DNA of 13,123 nt from Dunaliella salina (taxonomy: Eukaryota > Chlorophyta > Chlorophyceae > Chlamydomonadales > Dunaliellaceae), in assembly GCA_002284615.2 (NCBI GenBank), contig MU069890.1:232894-246016 (forward strand), written 5' to 3'. The notes under the pieces were generated by a model, which was not told where the DNA came from, ran no database searches, and was given only the letters and a program-made list of their open reading frames with translations. Shown one piece after another: positions 1 to 7,699 of the stretch. Each line of letters begins with the position of its first letter. Within the stretch, counting starts at the first letter, position 1. The position numbers were made by a program, and so were the translations under genes.

Positions 1-70
<70 letters not shown>
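1..70. repeat. (TG)n dinucleotide microsatellite
   Basis: An almost uninterrupted TG dinucleotide run opens the window and ends in an imperfect TGTATGTG. The true array probably extends beyond the left edge. Such tracts are common in eukaryotic nuclear DNA and rare in bacteria. Confidence 0.98.
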
Positions 71-71
<1 letters not shown>

Positions 72-342
72 TTCATCCCATGGCTTAGTAACCAGAGGGT
101 CCCAACTCGGGGGTCCAGTGCTAGGAATTTTTTCTGAGATCTTCCCCATTTCGTCAAATTCACCCTCACGTGTGTAGCAGTGATATAGGAGACACCATTG
201 CAAAAGAATTGGGTTCGATTGGTGGTCTGGCTGGGCCAGGGTGCGATTTCAAAGGTTCCTGAAATCCACTGCCAAACACGTGATCAATTTAAGATCTGGC
301 ATAGATGACCACAGGCAACTGGTAAGGGGATGAAAAGTGTTG

Positions 343-760
343 CTAAATGTAGCCATGGCTTTCCAACGCACTGCTCTTCATCCTGTTACCAGAAGTCTTC
401 ACAAAGTTGTAAGCGTCCAAAGTTGCACACATGATTTGGGACCCTTTGCAAAGTAGCAGGCTTTTTCTTAGTCCTCCGAATATCATGGCAATTTGCCAGA
501 GGGGGCTATCTGGCCTAAATTGCCAGACATGCCAGCCAATTTCTTTATGAAAGTATTTCATGTACCAAAAATAGAAAAGGAGGACCAAAACTGACCTTTT
601 TGGCACCCCTTTGACCAGAACTTCTCTATGGGAAATGGCTGGAATTTTGTATCTCAACAATAATAGTGTCTTTTCACACCATTTCTTTTGCAATGATAGT
701 CTTTTATGACATGTCTCTGAATTAGCAAAAATCGCCCAATTTGGCGCATTGGGTTATCTG
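343..760 (-). pseudogene. possible LINE reverse transcriptase palm remnant
   Basis: A 116-codon open frame runs on the minus strand from 693 to 343. Near its N-terminal third it reads LVKGVPKRSVLVLLF, which resembles the GVPQGxxLSPLLF block of non-LTR reverse transcriptases. Further on, a stretch with CATLDAYNFVKTSG resembles the helix leading into the thumb (L-x-A-L-x-x-F-C-x-x-x-G-L). No YADD catalytic box can be read between them, and the block is too short and degraded for an active enzyme. The other LINE fragments in this window support a transposon origin. The alternative is a chance open frame. The assignment rests on pattern resemblance only. Confidence 0.35.
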
Positions 761-958
761 AAATGGAGATTTGGTGATGAGAATTTTAGTTCACGCTGCG
801 TCTGAAGAGGCATGTGCCCCCTGACTGGTAAGCCTCATGCTCCAAACTATCCTACCTTTGAAGAAGTGAAGCTCACCAGTTGGGTCGCACATTTGCAGGG
901 AGCATACAAAAAGAACTGATTTTGGGCATTAGATGGCCCCCTCTGGTAATTTGGAGGA
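472..958. repeat. short inverted repeat pair (472-513 and 928-958)
   Basis: The plus strand at 472-513 begins TCCTCCGAAT and contains CCAGAGGGGGCTATCT. The reverse complement of 928-958 reads TCCTCCAAAT, then after a gap of about 13 bases CCAGAGGGGGCCATCT. The two arms therefore match in opposite orientation, apart from that indel and a few substitutions. They may be fragments of the same transposon in opposite directions. Confidence 0.55.
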
Positions 959-1774
959 TTTGCTGAAAAATTATGGTAGGCTCATGGTGGAGGAAGGTAT
1001 CAGCATCACATGGGACTTGTTCACCTTTGTTTGCGTACAATATTCTAAGTTTAGGGATTTGATATATGTACAGAGCAAAAGCTTTGTCTTCTGCTGGGCT
1101 TGAAGCCTGGAGTCAGATTGCAAACACCTCTGTCCTTCTTCTTGCAGGAGCACGATCGGGTCAAGCGGGGATTACAGCTTGGCTTTGCTAGCAGCATTTT
1201 CCTCTGACAGATGACTTCCAATCACCAGATTTTTTTCCTCTTATTGGGAGCGTTTGGTAATGTTTACGACCAGAACGCAAAGGAGGAAGTTGGCATCCAG
1301 CTGCTGTCTGCGCTGAAACTATGGACATAAATGTATCTGCTAGCTCTTGTTGGTTCTTAGTCTTTTTGGACTTTGCGGAATCTAGCCCTCCTCCTCCAGA
1401 ATTTTCAACCTGGAGTGAAGCGGACACCAGATGATCCATGCAAAGAGATGTTTTTCAGGGACGGCTTATTGTGAAGGGCAACCCATGCAGTTCTCCTTAT
1501 TAAAAGCTTCACAAGTCCAGAGTTCCAGCAGATGAGATTTAGTAGGCAGCAACAGGTAATTACGGTACGCGGCTGTAGGATAGTATTAGTATGCAGCGCA
1601 ATGCTTCCTTATTGGCGCTATATTGTAGCTTGCACCATAAAAACCGGGCTAAAGAAGATTATTAAGCGTTCTAAAATCAGGATTTTGGAGCTTCGAGGGC
1701 TTTCGGAAAAGGGGTTCGAAGCATCTATAAATGCCTACATCCCCTTCAGAGTTTCGTGCTCAGCAGCCTATTGA
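761..1774. other. unassigned stretch with no recognisable gene
   Basis: I find no convincing gene here. The longest open frames are an 83-codon minus-strand frame at 1188-1439, with a GGGG run and many Lys and Ser residues, and an 80-codon plus-strand frame at 1532-1774. Neither shows a domain I recognise. An isolated box-B-like GGGGTTCGAAGC near 1720 has no matching box A upstream. Confidence 0.5.
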
Positions 1775-2328
1775 GACAAATTTATTCAAGGCCTACAAGA
1801 TTACAAGGGAACATAACCTTGAGCCAGATAGATAGAGAGATATTGGCTGCTCGGTGTGTTGAAAGAAATCCACAAGTCCAGAGATAAAAAGATGGTTTTT
1901 AGTACCTTGGTTTTGGAAGAAATGAAATACATCCAGAGAATAGGCTTCAGCAAAATAGAAAGAGCCTGAAGCATTTAATGCTACTCTGCATGCAGGAAAG
2001 ACAGCAAAAACGTGTGCATACTTTCTTCTAAAACAACAGAGAAGGTTGCAGGAACATAGGAAGATAACGTGTTTTTATCCTGCAATTGTTCTGAATGCGT
2101 GAATCACACTGAGGTGCATGTCCATGCCAATGAGAAGTTCCAACTCAAAATTTGTGGGCGTGCAATCGGAAGCAATCCATGTTTCTCTACGTATGCCTAC
2201 CCAAGTCCAGACATAGATACCTAGGAATTCGGAGAGGTTTGCCAAAAGCAGAATTGTGCCTGGAGGGATGTGCTACCTAGTTGTGGTGCTTGCCTAACTT
2301 GTTCACATGACCACCATGTTCAGCCTGA
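1775..2328 (-). pseudogene. LINE reverse transcriptase C-terminal fragment (copy A)
   Basis: Read on the minus strand, this matches copy B (plus, 3138-3688) along nearly its whole length, by eye at roughly three quarters identity. In order it shows a block like PRYLCLDLGRH, the second half of a zinc knuckle (KHVIFLCSCN), an LCCFRRKYAHVF block, and the tail ending QNQGTKNHLF and HTEQP. The family is a C-terminal domain of non-LTR retrotransposon reverse transcriptases, downstream of the catalytic core. Several stops and frameshifts make it non-functional. After the point where copy B stops, copy A continues into an AATAAA-like stretch, possibly its 3' end. No target-site duplication was identified. 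Confidence 0.7.
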
Positions 2329-2956
2329 TCCTCAGTTGGCCACACGTCCAAAAATCAACAAAGTATTGATTCCCAATAGGCTGGCATGAATGAACGCATT
2401 GTGCCAAGCAGTTGTGCCTGTCCAATTCCCCAAAGGCAGTTATGAACCCTGATGCCCCGCACTTCCTAGAAATACCAACAAACAAAGACAACTTTATTCA
2501 ATGAGCGAAAAGAAGAAAGTAGGAAAAGGACGAGAAAGGTGCTGAGCGATGGTAGGTGCAAGGCCAATAAGCCACATGCCTCACCAACAAAATTCCGAAT
2601 TTTGAGTCAGGCATCTTGGTATGACACCCCTAACTGCCCCTCACAGAAGCAGTAGCTCAGGAATGGTGGTCTTGGTGACCACTGTGGCACAGAGAGTATC
2701 TGGCACACTCTCTGCCCTACAAGCTTCCAGTGTAGAGCTGTGTGTGTGAAAACGCATGAGAAGGGTAAGAAGCATAAGGAGCGCTTTTCTGCATGGAAGC
2801 AGAGTCAGAAAGACAGGGCATCATAGCAACCACACTTGGACAAGGGCGCAGTGTACACAGCACAGCGGCGCGCAGGACAGGCAGCTGACCCCAAGCTGCA
2901 CACCCTCTTTGAGCGGATGTTTGCAGGGATAAAAGGGGAATACAGAAATAAGGCCC
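2329..2956. other. spacer between LINE fragments
   Basis: This is mostly unassigned. A plus-strand frame from 2656 to 2976 is open except for one TAG at 2824-2826 and encodes a Lys- and Arg-rich stretch. Its last codons overlap the 3' tail of split LINE copy F/G, which reads well on the opposite strand, so the frame is probably a shadow there. Left of 2656 the minus strand has a 62-codon frame (2303-2491) that may be an upstream part of copy A, but I cannot align it to a known block. Confidence 0.4.
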
Positions 2957-3137
2957 TCAAGATGAGCGACTGCTAGCCTGCTCGGAAAAAGAAAAAATTA
3001 TTATATTTCAAAGTTTGTTGTTGTCCTGTTGCAAAAAAGTGGACACACCCTGAGCCTCACAATGGGCATATGAAGATGCATACTTTATGCGAAGTGAAAC
3101 TGCTTGAGGGTGAGTGCAAAAAAAGATGACATGTTTT
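2957..3137 (-). pseudogene. LINE reverse transcriptase 3' part (copy F/G, downstream half)
   Basis: On the minus strand this reads from KHVIFFCTHPQ through SLRIKYASSY and FLQQDNNKL to a tail EQASSRSS followed by TGA at 2959-2957. This is the final part of the LINE C-terminal domain: the second half of the CCHC knuckle (His codon 3133-3131, Cys codon 3118-3116), the LRRKYASLF-like helix and the short conserved C-terminus. It starts exactly where copy B, on the other strand, begins, and its missing upstream half resumes at 3689. An internal TGA after NNKL shows decay. Confidence 0.75.
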
Positions 3138-3688
3138 CCATCTCACATTGCGTGTACTCAGGCTGAAAATGGTGTTCATTTAAACGAGTTAGCCAAGTAC
3201 CATAACTGGGTAGCGCTTCCCTTCCGGCATAATTCTGCTCTTGGTAAACCTCTCCATGCTCCTAGGTATCTGCATTTGGATTGGGGTAGGCATATGCAGA
3301 GGAACATTGCTTGCTTCTGATTGCGCGCCCATAAACTTTGAGTTGAAACTTCTCATTGGCATGGACATGCACCTCAACGTGATTTATGTGTTTCAGAACA
3401 AAGGCAGGATGAAAAGCACGTCATCTTTCTCTGCCCTTGCGACTTCCTATGTTGTCTTAGAAGAAAGCATGCACATTTTTTTTAGTACCTTTCCTGTTCA
3501 CAAAGTAGTGTCAGATGATACAGGATCTTTCTTTTTTCTGATGCCTGCTCTCTGGATGCAGCTCTTGCTTCAAAACCAAGATACTTAGACTTATTGCTTC
3601 ATCTCTGAACTTATGGATTTCTTTCGCCACACCAAGCAGCCAAACTTTCTGATTGAAGGTTATGTTCCCTTGTAAGCCTTATAAACCT
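3138..3688 (+). mobile_element. 5'-truncated LINE copy B inserted in copy F/G
   Basis: This 551-bp plus-strand insertion encodes the C-terminal domain of a second LINE subfamily. It shows PRYLHLDWGRHMQRNIACF, a damaged CCHC knuckle (first Cys replaced by Arg in RDLC, then KHVIFLC), CCLRRKHAHFF, LLLQNQDT, ISELMDFF and QPNFLIEG, ending in TAA at 3673-3675. It is flanked by TGTTTT at 3132-3137 and 3689-3694, a likely target-site duplication. Removing the insert and one repeat rejoins the minus-strand frame of the host LINE. In-frame stops and a frameshift mean it is dead. It carries only the 3' end of the family, as expected for 5' truncation during target-primed reverse transcription. Confidence 0.72.
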
Positions 3689-3850
3689 TGTTTTTCAGCT
3701 TGTAGGTCATTAGTAGCCTGGCATAAATCACAGTCAATCGAAAAGCCAGAATTCCAAGTTGCTGTCTCATAACAAAGAGTGCGGACATGGAGTCCAAAGC
3801 AAGCCACGCTGCGGATAACATCTTGGGGGAAGTCAGCGTTGCCCCGTTTC
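3689..3850 (-). pseudogene. LINE reverse transcriptase C-terminal part (copy F/G, upstream half)
   Basis: This is part of a 96-codon minus-strand frame (3969-3679). It reads PQDVIRSVACFGLHVRTLCYETATW, given here as PQDVIRSVACF then GLHVRTLCYETATW, then the first half of a CCHC knuckle, CDLCQATNDLQ, and stops matching at AEK where the TGTTTT repeat begins. The spacing CxxC, ten residues, H, four residues, C is restored only when this half is followed by the half at 2957-3137. The Cys codons lie at 3732-3730 and 3723-3721. How far the homology extends upstream of about 3850 is unclear. Confidence 0.75.
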
Positions 3851-4465
3851 CCTTCCCAGCAGCCATTGGGAAATGGCTCAATGCTCGCAATTGCAGCCGA
3901 TAAGGATAAGCTAAGCAGATACTTGCAACAAGAGACTTTTGTGTGGAGTCTTATGTAAAAGCATTTCATAGCAATTCATCGGGAGGCGGCAGGCGGACCG
4001 GAGGCACGTGGGTATACGGGTGTAACAGGCAAAGGGCATATCTGGGTGTGTCATAAAATCAGGGTTTTTTGAAAAACAAAAGGGAAGCATTGATGCAACG
4101 ATATGTCATGCTAGTCCATGAAGAGATCGTTTTCACGCAAGCATGCCCTGACTGTGAAATGTACTGTTTGGAAATTTTTCTTTAAATTTTAAAGCTGCAA
4201 ACCATTGAAAGAGAGAATGCCAAAGGAGATTCTCTGAAAGCTAAGATTGCCATTTATTGCATGCTCTCATGTTGGATGCCCCCCACTCTTACTTCGACAG
4301 CTCAAATTGCTATTGTAGCATGATCTCTAAACCTGTCTCATGCGATGTGTATTAACTGCAAGTTTCAATGTAGAGTAAGTCAGGGGTCACACACCTAATT
4401 AGCTGTGGACTTTACTTTTCACCATCAATCTGCATACCAGGCCAACTGTGGACATTTGGTGATTT
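3851..4465. other. unassigned stretch with no recognisable gene
   Basis: No conserved LINE block, RNA gene or repeat is visible here. A G-rich patch lies near 3980-4010, and an A/T-rich patch near 4175-4195 contains the palindrome TTTAAATTTTAAA. It could be diverged sequence internal to the neighbouring LINE copies or older unique DNA. Confidence 0.45.
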
Positions 4466-5084
4466 TCAGGTTGTTGGAAATTCTAACAAAGTAGCAATGA
4501 TATTGCGCGGGGAGTGGTTGAAATCTTCCTCATATTTGTTGAGATAAATCCAGCGCATTCCTTGATGGGGTGCACAGTAGGTAAACTTTTCACCTCTCTT
4601 TCCTTTTTCATATTTCGTTAAAGCATGAAGAGGACGGCACCCCTGGGTGCTGCAAGCGCTTTTGGGCAATCTGAGAGCAAGGGGGTCACCTGGGGCACAC
4701 CGAATCCACGTTTCAGATGAAAAGGAAACTTTGCAGGCATTGAAGAGCTCCCAACATCGATTGAGGAATCTGGAGTATGCCCTGTCCCATACCGATCTGA
4801 ATGAGGTGCACATTCTTCCGATACCACACAGGCATTTTTCACAATCAAAAGCGGTTTCTCTTTCAAAAACCAGCCGTGGTTGCCCTCTCCTAGGATGACA
4901 TCACTTGGATAGTGCTCTCCATACTTTGCCAGATTGTCAATGCCCCCGCATTCGTAACATGGTAGCTGAGCATGACAACATAGCTAGCAGAACGAATTCG
5001 AGAATCATTCAAATTCAAACCATGATGGTTTGCAAATGCTCTCAAGTCACAGGTTACAGGTAACATGTTACAAAAGACCTCCAG
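4466..5084 (-). pseudogene. degraded coding-like segment, possibly LINE reverse transcriptase thumb
   Basis: Three overlapping minus-strand frames are unusually open here. From 5084 to about 4902 one frame includes LRAFANHHGLNLN followed by YVVMLSYHVTNAGALTI, which resembles the thumb-entry pattern of non-LTR reverse transcriptases (FC-x-x-x-GL-x-x-N-x-x-KT-x-VM-x-F). A second frame from about 4983 to 4618 is open for some 120 codons, and a third (4813-4466) for 115 codons. Which frame was coding cannot be decided, and frame switches are likely. It lies immediately after the stop of copy C on the same strand, so it could be a 5'-truncated LINE or the 3' flank of copy C. No product is assigned with confidence. 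Confidence 0.3.
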
Positions 5085-5162
5085 TCAAACTGACTGAGTG
5101 CTAGCCTGCTCGTTAAAAAGAAGTTCATGAAGAAAATTGAAAAGCTTGTTCTGATTCATGAA

Positions 5163-5349
5163 AAAAAAAAAGTTTACGCTTGCTCGAGGGCCGCGTGTGT
5201 TAAGTAAAGACCCGTTAGGGAACCCACCGACAACCCGGATTCCTCCAAGTTCTAGGTGCTCACCCTCACCCAGGGGTACAAACCGGGGACTTCTTGGGCC
5301 ACCTTCCCGAGTGTTTCCGGGGATGCAACTGAGCTACACCTGTTTCGGG
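5163..5349 (-). mobile_element. tRNA-derived SINE with T-tail
   Basis: Read on the minus strand, the element begins CCCGAAACAG and carries a pol III box A, TAGCTCAGTTGC (5325-5336, 11 of 12 to the TRGCNNAGYNGG consensus). A box B-like GGTTTGTACCC follows at 5284-5274. It ends in a run of T residues (A-run 5161-5171 on the plus strand). Flanking 12-bp repeats CTGATTCATGAA (5151-5162) and CTGATTTATGAA (5350-5361) differ at one base and are the expected target-site duplication; the A-run overlaps the first. The body of about 187 bp fits plant SINEs, and a T-tail is known from Au-type plant SINEs. It inserted into the 3' part of LINE copy C. The box spacing is somewhat long, and the family is not identified. 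Confidence 0.8.
5325..5336 (-). promoter_or_regulatory. internal pol III box A of the SINE
   Basis: The minus strand reads TAGCTCAGTTGC, matching the box A consensus at all but the last base. Together with the box B-like GGTTTGTACCC at 5284-5274 it forms a split internal promoter. Box B has drifted from GGTTCGANNCC, so activity is doubtful. Confidence 0.65.
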
Positions 5350-6564
5350 CTGATTTATGAAGGAACGCATAAGATAGGATTCTACATGTTGAATGGAAGT
5401 AAAGAGTCACTTGAGAAGAAAGATGCAGTGAAGAGAGGGAGGCACCATAAAACAGAGAAGCATAATCACGCCGGAGAGAATCAGACCTGAGGATGAATAC
5501 ACTTGAAAATAAGGTTTGATCGTCCTGCAAATCCTCTTCAACTTGGGCATCACAGAGATCACAAGTAGGGGAAATATAGTCGTCCCATGAAGCTTGCTTT
5601 CAAGTAACTTTGAAAGTATGGACAAGAAGTCTGAAACAGGCCACACATTGGACAATGCACCTAGGAAGGTCCAGGTAAAAATACTTGGGCACAATGTAAG
5701 AAAGATAAGTGGCATGTGCATACTTGGCTGGGAGTGCACGCCAGGGGTGATAGGTAAACTTGTGTGCTCTTGCGCTCTCATGGACGATAAGAAGAGAATT
5801 ACCTCCAGAAAGCCAGATGACAAAACCTGAGATCCACAACTAGCTCACACAAATCTACAGGGAAGGCAAGCGTATTACCCTGCTGGGAAGCATGTGTTTG
5901 ATATAAGCCATTCATGACAGTGAAAAATTGAGGAGTCGAACAAGAAGAGTTTCTGGAGCTGAGAGGGATGCCTGCATGGAAAACTCTTTCTATAAGAGGA
6001 CTGTTGCATTGAAGGATCGAATAATAAAAACGTGTTCAGGCTCTGAACCGGTTAAACAGGATAGGCACTATTCCACATTCCTGCAGACAACCACTCCTAG
6101 GAAAAGTGGAAGTTCTGACTTCAAGCATGGATCTCAAGAAACGTAGAAGCTATTTATGAATGATGTTGTTGACCTCAATCCCCTGTTGAAGATAAGGAAC
6201 GTCTCAAACCTGACTTGCAAGCATGCCTGCTGTGATGACGTATGTCTTGAACAACCTAAGCACATACAAAGACGATGCGTTATGTGGTGTTGAAGTGCAA
6301 ATGCACGCAAACAAGCCATGCTTGCCAAGCAAGGTTTGAGGGCTTCATCAGCAGCACTTTGCAGATTGATGTGTTTGTCAATTGCCATTCCAAGGTAACA
6401 AACAACACTTCACCATCATGAGAAAGTGGTTGTAAATTCTGCGTCTTGGAATTAAAACAGGCGACCACTGATTTTTTGCCATGATGACTGATTACAGGGA
6501 GCTTGGAGAGGAGCTGGGTAAGTGGGTCCTTCAGCGGATCCTTCAGTAGATCCAAAGGCAATAA

Positions 6565-7035
6565 AATTTCAAGCTTTGCTACCTTTCAAGCTTGGGTTGC
6601 TCCCCCTTTTGCATGTAACGCTCGATCCTTTGTGCCCATGCCGGGCACCCAGGTATCTTTTCCAACACGTGCCTCAGCAAATTGTGCGCAACAGAACAGA
6701 TTTTGGCTTCGACTTCATGATTTGAGAGCTGAATCAGGTGCTTAGCAGGTTGGAACTTGGAACCAACCACTTTTTGGGGACGACTAATTCAAGTACATGT
6801 TTTTTTTTTTCCATTTTTCTTCACCAGATTAAGTTTCGCTGAAGGCCAAAATTCCATTGCAACCCCTTGTAGATTTTCTTTGTGGCACAACCTTCCCTCC
6901 TGCATCAAGTTGCCTCTCGTTTCCTTGACCAAGGAAACACCAAGCTTTTCCTCTTTGTCTCGGCTTGGATTATTTTTGACCCGCTGAGACAAGCCACAAC
7001 CGACCAGCCAAACGACCTGGCTGGAGTTCACCCCT
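6565..7035 (+). pseudogene. LINE reverse transcriptase C-terminal fragment (copy D)
   Basis: Plus-strand blocks in family order are visible despite frameshifts: APRYLFQHVPQQIVRN (6640-6690), then in another frame RFWLRLHDLRAES (around 6697-6740), and after a degraded section RFLDQGNTKLFLFVS, IIF and TTDQPNDLAG (6920-7025). The last block matches LLLQNQDT, ISELMDFF and QPNFLIEG of copy B. The CCHC knuckle expected between about 6750 and 6880 cannot be read, and a T-run at 6799-6811 lies there. Copy D abuts the upstream end of copy C in the opposite orientation, and the exact boundary is uncertain. Confidence 0.65.
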
Positions 7036-7220
7036 CAATGCAACTTGCACTTTACACGTTGCTTCTCAGATACAACTGGCATGTTTACACTAAAGCTGTG
7101 AGTTACACTGCTTGTAAGTCAGGTCAGGCACTTTTTTGTTTCAGCCAAAGGAAATAGCTTAGACTTGGTACCTGTCAAGCTTGGATTGCCACTTCTTTTC
7201 GATGTCATGCTAGGTCCAAT
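6578..7220. repeat. direct repeat pair (6578-6629 and 7169-7220)
   Basis: GCTACCTTTCAAGCTTGGGT at 6578 corresponds to GGTACCTGTCAAGCTTGGAT at 7169, and the similarity continues to GCTCGATCC and GCTAGGTCC. Both arms lie at the start of a LINE-like plus-strand segment, so the second is probably the beginning of another truncated copy. Confidence 0.55.
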
Positions 7221-7250
7221 GTAACTTGGCAAGCCCTGGCTTTTTTTTCC
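7154..7250 (+). pseudogene. short partial LINE fragment
   Basis: The plus strand encodes LVPVKLGLPLLFDVMLGPM, which parallels LLPFKLGLLPLLHVTLDPL in copy D at the equivalent place. The resemblance fades after about 7250, before the PRYLHLD block would appear. It is either a very short truncated copy or one that has decayed beyond recognition. Confidence 0.4.
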
Positions 7251-7699
7251 GCAGATTTGACAGGGCAAGGTGTTTGTAAAGCGGGAAGGCCACAGCTTTG
7301 TGCTGATACGTAGAGAAGTGAATCACTATTTTGATGAATTGGAACTTCGATTTTTGACGAGCGTCCTTACCTGATATGAGAAATGTTAGTGGTGTGCACA
7401 ACAGATGCGAGTATTAAAGTGCATGCAAGCAAATCAAGTAGTTGAACCAGATTGCTGTTCAACTGTTGAACCAGATTGCTGTTCAACTGTTGAACTAGAT
7501 TGCTGTTCAAGTTGAGAACAGAGAACATTACATAGAACAGTGAAATTTTTCTGTTGCCCTAGCTCGTATGCCCAAATGTGCATCCCAAGTTGATCAGTTC
7601 ATGCTTTGTTGATATTACTTGTCTGCGCATATCTTGATGTAAATTGACAGGGTTATGGACCAAACACGCTTCCGCTGCTGAATGAGCTTCAAGTACAGC
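7251..7699. other. unassigned spacer containing a palindromic minisatellite
   Basis: Apart from the three-unit repeat at 7441-7510, I see no gene or conserved block. A 63-codon minus-strand frame at 7210-7401 has no recognisable motif. Confidence 0.45.
7441..7510. repeat. 24-bp palindromic minisatellite, three units
   Basis: Units lie at 7441-7464, 7465-7488 and 7489-7510 (the last truncated by two bases). Each starts GTTGAAC and contains GTTCAAC after a nine-base spacer, so it can fold into a 7-bp stem. At each unit junction GTTCAAC-T-GTTGAAC is itself a near-perfect palindrome. The third unit differs by one C to T change. Confidence 0.9.

Larger units (their letters stand above)
5151..5361. 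repeat. target-site duplication of the SINE (5151-5162 and 5350-5361)
   Basis: Two 12-bp direct repeats, CTGATTCATGAA and CTGATTTATGAA, bracket the SINE with one C/T difference. Joining the flanks through one copy restores the reading frame of LINE copy C, running into NQNKLFNFLHELLF. Confidence 0.78.
5085..6570 (-). pseudogene. LINE reverse transcriptase, thumb to C-terminus (copy C), interrupted by a SINE
   Basis: This is the longest LINE remnant in the window. In minus-strand order it shows a thumb-like KKSVVACFN (near 6480), ADEALKPCLASMACLRAF (near 6330), RFLRSMLEVRTST (near 6140), LQECGIVPI, VDLCELVVDLRFCHLAFW (near 5830), KFTYHPWRALP, YFYLDLPRC (near 5660), the knuckle CDLCDAQVEEDLQDDQ (Cys codons 5563-5561 and 5554-5552), SLRRDYASLF, and after the SINE the tail NQNKLFNFLHELLF then EQASTQSV and TGA at 5087-5085. 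These blocks and their order are typical of the region downstream of the catalytic core in plant-type LINE ORF2. In-frame stops lie at 6152-6150, 6038-6036 and 5602-5600, with a frameshift near 5800. The knuckle His is Gln and its last Cys is Ser. The catalytic palm is absent. Confidence 0.8.

Noticed and set aside
201..250. tRNA gene or SINE from GGGTTCGATTGG near 208
   Set aside because: The box B match lacks the final CC, and no box A or cloverleaf can be drawn around it.
1700..1745. Pol III or pol II promoter (GGGGTTCGAAGC followed by CTATAAATG)
   Set aside because: Single short matches without a partner element or a credible gene downstream.
2656..2976. Plus-strand frame of 107 codons with one TAG, encoding a basic protein ending KMSDC
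   Set aside because: Its end shares a 14-base match (TGCTAGCCTGCTCG) with 5099-5112, which first suggested a conserved C-terminus. On the other strand those same bases read as the LINE tail EQASSR/EQAST, with matching upstream blocks, so the plus frame is a shadow.
4560..4615. Homology of the RGEKFTYCAPHQG peptide with RAHKFTYHPWRALP of LINE copy C
   Set aside because: Only KFTY and about ten bases (AGGTAAACTT) agree, and the following residues do not align.
7441..7510. CRISPR array
   Set aside because: The repeats are directly adjacent without unique spacers, only three units exist, and the context is eukaryotic.
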